A DNA stretch of 64,000 bases from Methylobacterium sp. Leaf104 (GCF_001422885.1 NZ_LMMZ01000023.1:460634-524633); one strand, 5' to 3'; shown: positions 25,626-34,307, counted from the first letter of the stretch. The notes: generated by a model not told the origin, from the letters alone. A program made the numbers and translations.

Positions 25626-27572
25626 ATGCCGTCGACGAACGACCTGTTCCAGAGCTTCGCCCGTGGCTACGAGGCGCGTCGCGATACGGAGATGAGCCTC
25701 TCCGAGTATCTCGAGGCCTGCCGCGACGAACCGCTGATGTACGCCTCCGCCGCGGAGCGCATCCTCGAAGCCATCGGCAAGCCCGAATTCGTGGACACCG
25801 CGAAGGACCCGCGCCTCGGGCGCGTGTTCATGAACCGTACGATCCGGGTCTACCCCGCCTTCGCCGAGTTCTACGGCATGGAGGAGACGATCGAGCGCAT
25901 CGTCTCGTTCTTCCGCCACGCGGCACAGGGGTTGGAGGAGCGCAAGCAGATCCTCTACCTGCTCGGCCCCGTCGGCGGCGGCAAGTCCTCGCTCGCCGAG
26001 CGCCTCAAGGCCCTGATGGAGACCCACCCCATCTACGTGCTGAAGGCCGGCAACGAGGTCTCCCCGGTCTTCGAGAGCCCGCTGGGCCTGTTCGACCCCG
26101 AGACGATGGGGGCCGAGATCCAAGAGCGCTACGGCATCCCGAAGCGCCGCCTCACCGGCCTGATGAGCCCCTGGGCCCTCAAGCGCCTCGACGAGTTCAA
26201 CGGCGACATCTCGAAGTTCAAGGTCATCAAGGTCCGGCCCTCGCGCCTGCGCCAGATCGCCATCGCCAAGACCGAGCCGGGCGACGAGAACAACCAGGAC
26301 ATCTCGAGCCTCGTCGGCAAGGTCGACATCCGGCGGCTGGAGACCCTCTCGCAGGCCGATCCCGACGCCTACTCCTACTCGGGCGGGCTCAACCGGGCGA
26401 ACCAGGGCGTCCTCGAATTCGTCGAGATGTTCAAGGCGCCGATCAAGATGCTGCACCCCCTGCTCACCGCGACGCAGGAGGGCAACTACGTCGGCACCGA
26501 GAACATCGGCGCGATCCCGTTCACGGGCGTGATCCTGGCCCACTCGAACGAGTCCGAGTGGCAGACCTTCAAGACCAACAAGAACAACGAAGCCTTCATC
26601 GACCGCATCTACGTGATCAAGGTGCCCTACTGCCTCCGGGTGACCGAGGAGCAGCGCATCTACGAGAAGCTGGTCTCGGGCTCCGAATTGTCCGATGCCG
26701 CCTGCGCGCCGGGCACCCTGGAGATGCTGGCCCGCTTCTCGGTGCTCTCGCGCCTGCGCGAGCACGCCAATTCCAACGCCTTCTCGAAGATGCGGGTCTA
26801 CGACGGCGAGTCCCTGCGCGAGGTCGATCCCCGCGCCCGCTCGATGCAGGAATACAAGGACGCCGCCGGCGTCGACGAGGGCATGGACGGGATCTCGACC
26901 CGCTTCGCCTTCAAGGTGATGGCGGCGACCTTCAACCACGACACCACGGAGGTCTCGGCCGATCCGGTCCACCTCATGTACGTGCTGGAGCAGGCCCTGC
27001 GGCGCGAGCAGCTGCCGCCCGAGACCGAGAAGCGCTACCTGGAGTTCATCAAGACCGAGCTGGCCCCGCGCTACGCGGAGTTCATCGGTCACGAGATCCA
27101 GAAGGCCTACCTCGAATCCTACCACGACTACGGCCAGAACCTGTTCGACCGCTACATCGACTATGCCGATGCGTGGATCGAGGACCAGGACTTCAAGGAT
27201 TCCGAGACGGGGCAGCTTCTCAACCGCGAACTCCTGAACCAGGAGCTGACCAAGATCGAGAAGCCGGCGGGCATTGCCAATCCGAAGGACTTCCGCAACG
27301 AGGTGGTGAAGTTCGCCCTGCGCTCGCGGGCGCAGCACGGCGGTCGCAACCCCTCCTGGACGAGCTACGAGAAGCTGCGCGAGGTCATCGAGCGGCGCAT
27401 GTTCAGCCAGGTGGAGGAACTGCTGCCGGTGATCTCCTTCGGGTCCAAGAAGGACGGCGAGACCGAGAAGAAGCACGGCGAGTTCGTCGATCGGATGGTG
27501 GCCCGCGGCTACACCGAGCGGCAGGTCCGCCGTCTTGTCGAATGGTACATGCGGGTGAAGCAGGCCGGATAG
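25626..27572 (+). CDS. prkA: PrkA-type serine protein kinase
   Basis: A 648-residue cytosolic protein. An AAA+-like module comes first, with the Walker A motif GPVGGGKSS at ~residue 115 (LLGPVGGGKSSLAERLK). The PrkA C-terminal domain follows from ~residue 400, in which kinase activity has been reported for relatives. E. coli YeaG and B. subtilis PrkA act in stress and starvation responses. The ATG has GGGGATCGGAAAG upstream. It is first of the three genes prkA-yeaH-spoVR, the same set as E. coli yeaGH-ycgB. A hairpin between it and yeaH may tune relative expression. Confidence 0.96.
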   Translation: MPSTNDLFQSFARGYEARRDTEMSLSEYLEACRDEPLMYASAAERILEAIGKPEFVDTAKDPRLGRVFMNRTIRVYPAFAEFYGMEETIERIVSFFRHAAQGLEERKQILYLLGPVGGGKSSLAERLKALMETHPIYVLKAGNEVSPVFESPLGLFDPETMGAEIQERYGIPKRRLTGLMSPWALKRLDEFNGDISKFKVIKVRPSRLRQIAIAKTEPGDENNQDISSLVGKVDIRRLETLSQADPDAYSYSGGLNRANQGVLEFVEMFKAPIKMLHPLLTATQEGNYVGTENIGAIPFTGVILAHSNESEWQTFKTNKNNEAFIDRIYVIKVPYCLRVTEEQRIYEKLVSGSELSDAACAPGTLEMLARFSVLSRLREHANSNAFSKMRVYDGESLREVDPRARSMQEYKDAAGVDEGMDGISTRFAFKVMAATFNHDTTEVSADPVHLMYVLEQALRREQLPPETEKRYLEFIKTELAPRYAEFIGHEIQKAYLESYHDYGQNLFDRYIDYADAWIEDQDFKDSETGQLLNRELLNQELTKIEKPAGIANPKDFRNEVVKFALRSRAQHGGRNPSWTSYEKLREVIERRMFSQVEELLPVISFGSKKDGETEKKHGEFVDRMVARGYTERQVRRLVEWYMRVKQAG

Positions 27573-27605
27573 GGCGACGCGAGACGCCCTGTCCCACGGG
27601 TGAAG

Positions 27606-27631
27606 GGGGCGGCCACGCCGGTGGCCGCCCC
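27606..27631. repeat. Intercistronic 11-bp hairpin between prkA and yeaH
   Basis: GGGGCGGCCAC-GCCG-GTGGCCGCCCC is a perfect 11-bp stem with a tetraloop. It lies within a presumed operon and lacks a T-run, so it is more likely a stabiliser or processing element than a full terminator. Confidence 0.6.
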
Positions 27632-27679
27632 GGCCAGTCGATCCCACATTGGTTCCGAGGGCGAAGGCACACATACCGG

Positions 27680-28981
27680 ATGCACATCGTCGACCGTCGT
27701 CTGAACCCCGGGGGCAAGAGCCTCGCGAACCGCCAGCGCTTCCTGCGGCGCGTGAAGGACGTGGCCCAGCGCGCCGTGCGGGAATCCGCGCGGGAGAAGG
27801 ACATCAAGGATCTCGGCAAGGACGGCCGCGTCTCGGTGCCGGCCGACGGCGTCCGCGAGCCCCGCTTCGCCCGCCAGCCCGGCACCGGCCTGCACGACCA
27901 CATCCTGCCCGGCAACAGGACCTACGTGGAGGGCGACCGCATCGAGCGTCCGCCCTCGGGCGGCGGCGGCAAGGGGTCGGGGGAGGGGGGCGAGGGCTCG
28001 GAGAACAGCGAGGACGCCTTCCGCTTCGTGCTCACCCGCGAGGAATTCCTCGAACTCTTCCTCGAAGACCTCGAACTGCCGGATCTGGCCAAGCGCCGGC
28101 TCTCGGTGGTGGAGACGGAGGGGCTTCGCCGGGCCGGCTACACGATCTCGGGCTCGCCGGCCAATCTCGCGCTCACCCGGACCCTGCGCAATTCGATGTC
28201 GCGCCGCATCGCCCTGAAGCGGCCGAAGCCCGACGAGATCGCCGCCCTGGAGGCGCGCATCGCCGCGACGCCGTCGAGCGATCCCGACCTGCCGGCCCTG
28301 CTCCTGACGCTCTCCGCGCTGCGCGAGCGCACCAAGCGCATCCCCTACGTCGATCCCCTCGACCTGCGCTACCGCCGCTTCGAGACCTATCCGCGCCCGG
28401 TGGCGCAGGCGGTGATGTTCTGCCTGATGGACGTCTCGGGCTCGATGACCGAGCACATGAAGGATCTCGCCAAGCGCTTCTACATCCTGCTGCACATCTT
28501 CCTGACCCGGCGCTACCGGCACGTGGAGATCGTCTTCATCCGCCACACCGACAAGGCGACGGAGGTGGACGAGGAGACGTTCTTCGGCTCGCGCGAGACC
28601 GGCGGCACCCTGGTCTCCTCGGCTCTGGTCGAGATGAAGCGCGTCATCGCCGAGCGCTACGACCCCAACGACTGGAACATCTACGCCGCGCAGGCCTCCG
28701 ACGGCGACAACGTCTCCAGTGACGGGCCGACCGCGACGGAGTTGCTGCGCGCCCACATCCTGCCGGCCTGCCAGCACTTCGCCTACCTGGAGGTCGGCGA
28801 CGAGAACGGCCCGCGGGCCGGCTTCGTCGAGCACCGCACCACCCTCTGGCGGACCTACGAGGGCCTGGCGAAGACCGGCGCGGCCATCGCCATGCGCAAG
28901 GTCAACCACCGCCGCGACATCTACCCGGTCTTCCGCGAACTGTTCGGGCGCAAAGACGCCCGGGCGGAGGCCGAGGCCTGA
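27680..28981 (+). CDS. yeaH: YeaH/YhbH family protein (DUF444, VWA domain)
   Basis: A 433-residue protein. The N-terminal ~100 residues are basic and low-complexity, with a Gly-rich linker PPSGGGGKGSGEGG. The C-terminal half is a von Willebrand factor A domain with the MIDAS motif MDVSGSMTE (D-x-S-x-S) at ~residue 250. The family always accompanies PrkA kinases and is thought to be their partner or substrate. The ATG at 27,680 gives MHIVDRRLNPGGKS, the family's usual start. It is 107 bp after prkA and 79 bp before spoVR, all in one direction. Confidence 0.95.
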   Translation: MHIVDRRLNPGGKSLANRQRFLRRVKDVAQRAVRESAREKDIKDLGKDGRVSVPADGVREPRFARQPGTGLHDHILPGNRTYVEGDRIERPPSGGGGKGSGEGGEGSENSEDAFRFVLTREEFLELFLEDLELPDLAKRRLSVVETEGLRRAGYTISGSPANLALTRTLRNSMSRRIALKRPKPDEIAALEARIAATPSSDPDLPALLLTLSALRERTKRIPYVDPLDLRYRRFETYPRPVAQAVMFCLMDVSGSMTEHMKDLAKRFYILLHIFLTRRYRHVEIVFIRHTDKATEVDEETFFGSRETGGTLVSSALVEMKRVIAERYDPNDWNIYAAQASDGDNVSSDGPTATELLRAHILPACQHFAYLEVGDENGPRAGFVEHRTTLWRTYEGLAKTGAAIAMRKVNHRRDIYPVFRELFGRKDARAEAEA

Positions 28982-29060
28982 GCGCCCGCGCGTCGCGTCG
29001 CCGGTCGCGCGGGACACGGGACCCTTCGAGCACGGACCCTTCGAGGAAGGCGTAAATCGT

Positions 29061-30632
29061 ATGGTCGGCAGCATCATCCGCCCCAAGCCCCAGCCCATCT
29101 CCGGCGGCCGGGAGCCGCTCTTCACCGGGAACGACTGGGACTTCGACACGATCCGGCGCATCCACGATGCCTGCGAGGTCGAGGCGCGGGCGCTCGGCCT
29201 GTCCTGGTACCCCAACCAGATCGAGATCATCACCGCCGAGCAGATGCTGGACGCCTACGCGTCGATCGGCATGCCGCTGTTCTACAAGCACTGGTCCTTC
29301 GGCAAGCACTTCGCCCAGCACGAGGCCGGCTACCGGCGCGGCATGATGGGGCTCGCCTACGAGATCGTCATCAACTCGGACCCGTGCATCTCCTACATCA
29401 TGGAGGAGAACACGGCGACGATGCAGACCCTGGTCATCGCGCACGCGGCCTTCGGGCATAACCACTTCTTCAAGAACAATTACCTGTTCAAGCAGTGGAC
29501 CGACGCGGAGGGCATCCTCGACTACCTCGACTTCGCCAAAGGCTTCATCTCGCGCTGCGAGGAGCGCCACGGCCACGCCGCCGTCGAGGCGGTGCTCGAC
29601 GCCGCCCACGCCCTGATGAGCCAGGGCGTCCACCGCTACCCGCGCAAGAAGCGGCCGGACCTGGCCTCCGAGCAGCGCCGCGAGCGCGAGCGGGCCGAGC
29701 ACGGCGAGCAGATCTACAACGACCTCTGGCGCACCCTGCCGCAGAAGGTCGCCGGCGTGCGCCCCGACCTCGCCGCGGAGCGGCGCAAGGCGCTCCTCGA
29801 ACTGCCGCAGGAGAACATCCTCTACTTCCTCGAGAAGGCGGCCCCGCGCCTGCGGCCCTGGCAGCGCGAGATCCTGCGCATCGTCCGCCTCGTGGCGCAG
29901 TACTTCTACCCACAGCGCCAGACCAAGGTGATGAACGAGGGCTGCGCCACCTACTGCCACTACCGGATCATGAACGCGCTGTCCGAGAAGGGGCTGATCG
30001 GCGAGGCGGCCTATCTCGAGTTCCTGCAGTCGCACACCAACGTCGTGCGCCAGCCGAACTACAACGAGCGCGGCTACAACGGCCACAATCCCTACGCCAT
30101 CGGCTTCGCCATGATGCAGGACATCGCCCGCATCGTGGAGCAGCCGACGCAGGAGGACCGGGAGTGGTTCCCCGAGATCGCCGGCACCGGCGATGCCATG
30201 GCGACCCTGCGCGACATCTGGGCGAACTACCGCGACGAGAGCTTCATCGCCCAGTTCCTCTCGCCCAAGCTCATGCGCGACATGCGGCTGTTCCACGTCG
30301 TCGACGATCCCGACGAGTCGGAGCTCTTCGTGGAGGCGATCCACGACGAGCGCGGCTACCGCAAGATGCGCCGCTCCTTCGCCCGGCAATACGACGTGGC
30401 CTGGCTCGATCCGGACATCGAGGTGGTGGACGTGGACCTCACGGGCGACCGCCGCCTGATCGTGCATCACCGCGCGCTGAACCGCATCACCCTACAGAAG
30501 GACGATGCCCGGCGGGTGCTGCAGCACCTGGCCGATCTCTGGGGCTACGACGCGGTGCTGAAGGAGATCGATCCGGCCAACGACGCGGTGCTGGCCGAGC
30601 ATCACGCGAGCGCCCGGCCGATCTTCTTCTGA
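29061..30632 (+). CDS. spoVR: SpoVR family protein (YcgB-like)
   Basis: A 523-residue protein of the SpoVR family, named for B. subtilis spore cortex formation but common in non-sporulating proteobacteria, where it belongs with PrkA and YeaH. The conserved core includes EQMLDAYASIGMPLFYKHWSFGK, NPCISYIMEEN-like SDPCISYIMEENTATMQT, and QTKVMNEGCATYCHYRIMN, which is rich in conserved His, Cys and Asn that may bind a ligand. No signal or membrane segment is present. The ATG lies at the end of two near-identical CACGGACCCTTCGAG-type repeats. It closes the prkA operon. Confidence 0.95.
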   Translation: MVGSIIRPKPQPISGGREPLFTGNDWDFDTIRRIHDACEVEARALGLSWYPNQIEIITAEQMLDAYASIGMPLFYKHWSFGKHFAQHEAGYRRGMMGLAYEIVINSDPCISYIMEENTATMQTLVIAHAAFGHNHFFKNNYLFKQWTDAEGILDYLDFAKGFISRCEERHGHAAVEAVLDAAHALMSQGVHRYPRKKRPDLASEQRRERERAEHGEQIYNDLWRTLPQKVAGVRPDLAAERRKALLELPQENILYFLEKAAPRLRPWQREILRIVRLVAQYFYPQRQTKVMNEGCATYCHYRIMNALSEKGLIGEAAYLEFLQSHTNVVRQPNYNERGYNGHNPYAIGFAMMQDIARIVEQPTQEDREWFPEIAGTGDAMATLRDIWANYRDESFIAQFLSPKLMRDMRLFHVVDDPDESELFVEAIHDERGYRKMRRSFARQYDVAWLDPDIEVVDVDLTGDRRLIVHHRALNRITLQKDDARRVLQHLADLWGYDAVLKEIDPANDAVLAEHHASARPIFF

Positions 30633-30647
30633 GCGGATTTGTGAGCG

Positions 30648-30678
30648 GACCCGGATTGGCGCGGCGCCGGTCCGGGTC
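30648..30678 (+). repeat. Inverted repeat after spoVR
   Basis: GACCCGGA and TCCGGGTC are perfect 8-bp arms around a 15-nt centre, directly after the spoVR stop. It overlaps a possible promoter for the following micro-gene (TTGGCG, 17 bp, TAGCCT). Either a terminator stem or a regulatory palindrome. Confidence 0.35.
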
Positions 30679-30690
30679 TAGCCTGCGCCC

Positions 30691-30798
30691 ATGACGAACG
30701 ACGACCTGCGCGAATCGCGCGCCGCCCTGATCCTGCTCGCCGTCGCGGTGGGCTCCGTCCTGATCTTCGGAGCGGTCACCATCCTGATCCAGCTCTGA
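30691..30798 (+). CDS. Putative 35-aa single-pass membrane protein
   Basis: A very short frame, MTNDDLRESRAALILLAVAV followed by a further hydrophobic run. The first ten residues are polar; residues ~11-34 are one continuous transmembrane helix (GSVLIFGAVTILIQL at the end). There is no clear ribosome binding site, but a possible promoter 15-45 bp upstream would give a near-leaderless transcript. Small one-helix proteins of this form are easily missed. It may be a real membrane micro-protein or a chance frame. Confidence 0.35.
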   Translation: MTNDDLRESRAALILLAVAVGSVLIFGAVTILIQL

Positions 30799-30816
30799 CG
30801 CGCCGCGTGGGGCGCT

Positions 30817-31128
30817 TCAGTGGGTCCAGGGCGCGGTGCGGTTGAACTTGAAATTGTCCGAGTAGGACAGGCCCTTGCGCAGGATGGGCTTCTGCGGCTC
30901 CTCGACCCGGTAGGACAGACCGGCGCGGGTGGCGTAGGCCACGGCCTCCTCGCGGGTCTCGAACTCGAGATGCACCTGCTGCAGCATGTCGGACGAGCCG
31001 GTCCAGCCCATCAGCGGGTCGGTCTCGCGCGGCGCGGTCTGGTCGAATTCCAGCACCCAGGCCTTGGCGCGCGCCGTTCCGGACTGCGTCGGATCCTTCG
31101 CGGGCTGGTAGATGCGGGCGCTCGACAT
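30817..31128 (-). CDS. NADH:ubiquinone oxidoreductase accessory subunit, NDUFS4-like
   Basis: A 103-residue protein homologous to the mitochondrial complex I subunit NDUFS4 (ETC complex I conserved region). It begins MSSARIYQPAKDPTQSG, has the family core WVLEFDQTAPRETDPLMGWTGSSDM, and ends with AVAYATRAGLSYRV and SYSDNFKFNR. In alphaproteobacteria this accessory subunit stabilises the NADH-binding arm of complex I. It is encoded away from the nuo operon, as is usual. The start is ATG 31,128, with GGAG 12 nt upstream; the TTG 12 bp earlier abuts the ribosome binding site and is unlikely. The tRNA-Pro gene lies just upstream on the same strand. Confidence 0.93.
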   Translation of the reverse strand: MSSARIYQPAKDPTQSGTARAKAWVLEFDQTAPRETDPLMGWTGSSDMLQQVHLEFETREEAVAYATRAGLSYRVEEPQKPILRKGLSYSDNFKFNRTAPWTH

Positions 31129-31166
31129 CGGGTCGTCCAACTCCAGGGAGCCTCGGCGGGAAACAA

Positions 31167-31243
<77 letters not shown>

Positions 31244-31968
31244 ACACGCTTGCGCGTAGAGGGGACGTACGGTTTCGGCGGTGAAATGGCAACCGGGCGG
31301 GGCGAACATAAGGTCGTCGCCCGGTCGTGAGGGGCGGGTGCCGGAACCGGGAGCCCCGAGGAAGACCCGGACTGCGTTCCCGCCGTATTCCATCGGCCCG
31401 GACCGGGTCTTCGACCGCCGAACGAGCCCGGCACCGGCCGAGGCGGGGACGGAGTGCCGCGTGCCGTTGAAGACCCGATCGATCCGGGGCAGGGCGGTCG
31501 GCCGCATCGGATCGGGCCTGCGCCGCCCGAACGCTCCGGCACTTCGAGCCTGCGCGCGACCGGCGACACGCGAGGAGCGAAAAATCCCGCTTCAGGCGCG
31601 GCCGTTGCCATCGGCAAGTGTTCGAAATCCAACGCACTGTCTTGTGAGGCAACGATAATTGGAGGATCGCCGTTCCTGGGCGATGACCCAGACGTCTCCC
31701 GCTCGCGAGCACATCCGTTCGATTCTCCTGAAGCTGGCCCGGCTTCGCGAGGCCAAGCGCCAGCCGGAGGCCAAGCGCCAGCGACCGGACACGAACCAGC
31801 CGTCGCGGGTCGCTCCGGGCGAGTGACGGCCGGTCAGGCCCGCGCCGCGATGGCCGCAGGCCGCATCGAAGCCGGTGCGGCGCATCCTTTTCCGCCCACG
31901 CCTCGCTGGACAGTTCCGGTCGCGCCCCGCCACGATCGGCGCAGCGAACGGAAACGACGGAGCGGCCG
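31244..31968. other. Gene-poor region beside tRNA-Pro
   Basis: About 725 bp without a well-supported gene; only one doubtful 47-codon frame was found (31,683). It contains the imperfect tandem pair GAGGCCAAGCGCCAGC at 31,749 and 31,767. No integrase, insertion sequence or second copy of the tRNA 3' end was seen. Confidence 0.5.
31683..31826 (+). CDS. Doubtful 47-aa basic protein
   Basis: The frame MTQTSPAREHIRSILLKLAR continues into a very basic stretch (REAKRQPEAKRQRP) that contains an in-frame repeat of EAKRQ coded by an 18-nt tandem duplication. GGAGGA occurs upstream but ~15 nt from the ATG, which is too far for efficient initiation. It lies in the same direction as the two small membrane proteins that follow. 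No family is recognised. Confidence 0.25.
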   Translation: MTQTSPAREHIRSILLKLARLREAKRQPEAKRQRPDTNQPSRVAPGE

Positions 31969-32118
31969 ATGAACGATGCGAAGTTTCGCGCCCTGGAGGC
32001 GCGCATCGACGCATTGGAAAGCGAGGTGAGGCGCGCACGAAACGACATCCAATGGGCGATCGCCCTGATGTTCGTCGTTCCGGTCGGGCTCCTGATCATC
32101 CTTCGGGTCTGGTCGTGA
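31969..32118 (+). CDS. Small coiled-coil membrane protein (49 aa)
   Basis: A 49-residue frame with GGAG 7 nt before the ATG. Residues ~1-28 (MNDAKFRALEARIDALESEV, then RRARNDIQ) form a heptad-patterned amphipathic helix. Residues ~29-49 are a single transmembrane segment (ALMFVVPVGLLIILRVWS). The layout of a short coiled coil plus one helix is seen in small membrane scaffold or hemolysin-XhlA-like proteins. No function can be given. The next gene, also a small membrane protein, follows ~140 bp downstream. Confidence 0.5.
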   Translation: MNDAKFRALEARIDALESEVRRARNDIQWAIALMFVVPVGLLIILRVWS

Positions 32119-32255
32119 GGATCGGCACCGGCGCGAGGCGCCGCGAAGGTCGTAAGGGTTCGACTCCGTTCGTTAACGCGTCGGTCACAATGACGGCAAT
32201 CAATCCGTTCCCGAGCGTCGAACCATGGTATTAGGGTTCGAACGAGGGCCGATCG

Positions 32256-32558
32256 ATGTTCCTGATCTTACTGGCCGCCATGGGCGGAGGCATTATCTCG
32301 ACGGCGCTGCTTCTGCCGTACGGGATCTGGACCGCACTGATGTGCGCGCCGCTGACGGGAAGTCTTTGTGCCGCCGCGGCTGGCGCCGTAATCATGCTGC
32401 GCCGGGGCGAGGATTGGAGCACGGACGCGGCGTTCGACGAAACCACCAGCGACCAGACCGACGCCATGGTCAAGATGCTGCGCGACATCGCTGCCAAGGG
32501 CCGCGAGACCGGCGAGACCGCGAAGCGTCCCGCGGCGGGCAACTCCAGGGCGGCTTGA
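32256..32558 (+). CDS. Small membrane protein (100 aa)
   Basis: A 100-residue protein with GAGGG 8 nt before the ATG. Residues 1-48 make two closely spaced hydrophobic helices (MFLILLAAMGGGIISTALLL and LCAAAAGAVIML). The C-terminal ~50 residues are polar and cytosolic in character (RRGEDWSTDAAFDETTSDQT then a Lys/Arg helix). The pattern of good ribosome binding site, clear topology and normal codon use supports a real gene. I do not recognise the family, and the gene-poor setting gives no functional hint. Confidence 0.6.
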   Translation: MFLILLAAMGGGIISTALLLPYGIWTALMCAPLTGSLCAAAAGAVIMLRRGEDWSTDAAFDETTSDQTDAMVKMLRDIAAKGRETGETAKRPAAGNSRAA

Positions 32559-32888
32559 GGCGCGCCTCGGCGGCCCGGCGCCGGCCGAACCCGACCCGAA
32601 AATCACCGCACGCGCAACGAAGCGACTGGCCCGGTGACGCGCCGGACAGCCCGGCCAACCCTCTCGGCCTGGGGCTCGCGGGCTGTGCGCCTGTCTCGGA
32701 CGGGCCGCCGACGAAGGCGGGCAGGCGCCACACGGTGCGTTCTTCCTGCACCCCGATCAGCGATCATTCCGCAGTGCCGCCGGCCGCCGCCGGCGCCAAG
32801 GCAGGCCGCATGGCCGTCTCGGCTGACGGGACCGGCCTCGTCGGACCGATGGCTGTCCCTGCGGGACGGAGCCAGCCGGGTTCAGACC
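32559..32888. other. Intergenic, no feature seen
   Basis: About 330 bp with only Arg/Pro-rich chance frames. No RNA gene or clear repeat was recognised. Confidence 0.4.
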
Positions 32889-33080
32889 CTACACGCGCAA
32901 ATCGACGACGCGGCGCTGACTTGGAATTCCGTCGCTCTCGCCGGCGCGCGAGCGGTCCACCTCGACGGAGACGATGCGGGGCTCGGTCTCGTGGCGGCGC
33001 GCGGCGTCGTTCCGGCTGCCATGCACGATCTCGGTGGCCCGGAGGATGCCGACCTGCGTGATCGGAACGGTGATCGTCAT
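32889..33080 (-). CDS. Small hypothetical protein (63 aa) downstream of rod-like mini-protein
   Basis: A 63-residue frame starting MTITVPITQVGILRATEIVH, with AAGGA ~10 nt before the ATG. The N-terminus is a beta-rich hydrophobic strand and the remainder is highly charged (SRNDAARRHETEPRIVSVEV). It follows the rod-like mini-protein gene by 40 bp in the same direction, which suggests one transcript. No family is recognised; the C-terminal half could be a chance extension. Confidence 0.4.
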   Translation of the reverse strand: MTITVPITQVGILRATEIVHGSRNDAARRHETEPRIVSVEVDRSRAGESDGIPSQRRVVDLRV

Positions 33081-33120
33081 GGGCGTCGATCCTTCGGAAG
33101 GCTTCGAGGCGCACCGGTCC

Positions 33121-33354
33121 TCAGGCCAGGATGTCGAGGACCCGGCGCTCGGAGTCGAGCGTCGATTTCAGGATGGCGGTGTTCATCCCGATGTTGGACT
33201 TTTCCTGCAGGAGCTGGACGGCGGTGGTCGAGAGATCGACCTGGGTCGCGCTCGGCAGGCTGGTGCCGATCGTCGCGACGCCCTCGGCCGCCGTGGCGTA
33301 ACGCTGGGTCGCGGCCAGTAGCCCGCCGCTGCTCGCCGAAATCGCGCTGACCAT
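33121..33354 (-). CDS. Flagellar rod/hook-like mini-protein (77 aa)
   Basis: A 77-residue protein with a strong ribosome binding site (GGGGAGGA, 5 nt spacing) before ATG 33,354. Its N-terminus, ISASSGGLLAATQRYATAAE, resembles the first helix of flagellar rod and hook proteins. Its C-terminus, QVDLSTTAVQLLQEKSNIGM then a second helix, resembles their last helix (pattern VDLA..MV.LI.A...Y..N). It therefore looks like a FlgB/FlgC/FliE-type coiled-coil shell with the central domain missing. No flagellar genes are nearby. The similarity is judged by eye and should be treated as tentative. Confidence 0.6.
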   Translation of the reverse strand: MVSAISASSGGLLAATQRYATAAEGVATIGTSLPSATQVDLSTTAVQLLQEKSNIGMNTAILKSTLDSERRVLDILA

Positions 33355-33533
33355 GCCGTCCTCCCCTCGTCCCCGCCGAGGCAACCACGCGCCCCTGAAG
33401 GTCCGGTTGAGAAACTCCGGCGCATTTGAGCGACCCGTCGCGGCCGGGTCCGCGCTTGACCCCACGTCCTCCGGACCCCACCTCGCCCGCGACGCGGCCG
33501 GACCGAGCCTCGGCGCGCCGCACGGAGACCGCG

Positions 33534-34238
33534 ATGATCGATCTGTATTATTGGCCGACCCCGAACGGCCATAAGGTCACGATGTTCCTCGAAGAGGCGG
33601 GGCTCGACTACACCCTGAAGCCGGTGAACATCGGCAAGGGCGACCAGTTCAGACCAGATTTTCTCGCGATCGCGCCCAACAACCGCATGCCGGCGATCGT
33701 CGACCACGCCCCGGCCGGCGGCGGCGCCCCGGTCTCGCTGTTCGAGTCCGGCGCCATCCTGCTCTACCTCGCCGAGAAGACCGGGCGCTTCATCGCGCAG
33801 GACGTGGCCGGCCGCGCCGAGGTGCTGCAATGGCTGTTCTGGCAGATGGGCGGCCTCGGGCCGATGCTCGGCCAGAACCACTACTTCACCCAGTACGCGC
33901 CGGAAAAGGTGCCCTACGCCATCGACCGCTACCTCAAGGAGACGAACCGGCTCTACGGCGTCCTCGACCGGCGGCTCGCGGACCGGCCCTTCCTGGCCGG
34001 TGCCGACTACGCGATCGCCGACATGGCGAGCTATCCGTGGATCGTGCCCTACGAGAAGCAGGGCCAGCGGCTCGAGGACTTCCCGAACCTCCGGCGCTGG
34101 TTCGAGGCCATCGCCGAGCGCCCGGCGACGAAGGCCGCCTATGCCCGCGCCCCCGAGATCAACCCGGATTTCGGGAAGACCATGAGCGAGGAGGCCAAGA
34201 AGGTCATGTTCGGCCAGACCGCGGCGACGCGGGGCTGA
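33534..34238 (+). CDS. Glutathione S-transferase family protein (YghU/YfcG-like)
   Basis: A 234-residue protein. The N-terminal thioredoxin-like domain begins MIDLYYWPTPNGHKVTMFLEE and contains the glutathione contact LFESGAILLYLAEKTG (E-S pair). The all-helical C-terminal domain has the N-capping motif FLAGADYAIADMASYPW. The form with T-P-N-G near the N-terminus belongs to the bacterial nu-class, which often has disulfide-bond reductase activity in place of classical conjugation. The ATG 33,534 has GGAG 6 nt upstream. It appears to be a single gene, converging on the metallo-beta-lactamase gene. Confidence 0.92.
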   Translation: MIDLYYWPTPNGHKVTMFLEEAGLDYTLKPVNIGKGDQFRPDFLAIAPNNRMPAIVDHAPAGGGAPVSLFESGAILLYLAEKTGRFIAQDVAGRAEVLQWLFWQMGGLGPMLGQNHYFTQYAPEKVPYAIDRYLKETNRLYGVLDRRLADRPFLAGADYAIADMASYPWIVPYEKQGQRLEDFPNLRRWFEAIAERPATKAAYARAPEINPDFGKTMSEEAKKVMFGQTAATRG

Positions 34239-34307
34239 TCCGGGCCGCATCCGGGCGAAGGCCGATCCGCGTCCCGGGAGAATCGCCGGATGGGGCCGGC
34301 CGCGCCC

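Noticed and set aside
31749..31784. 18-nt tandem pair as the start of a CRISPR array
   Set aside because: The two copies abut with no spacer and there are only two.
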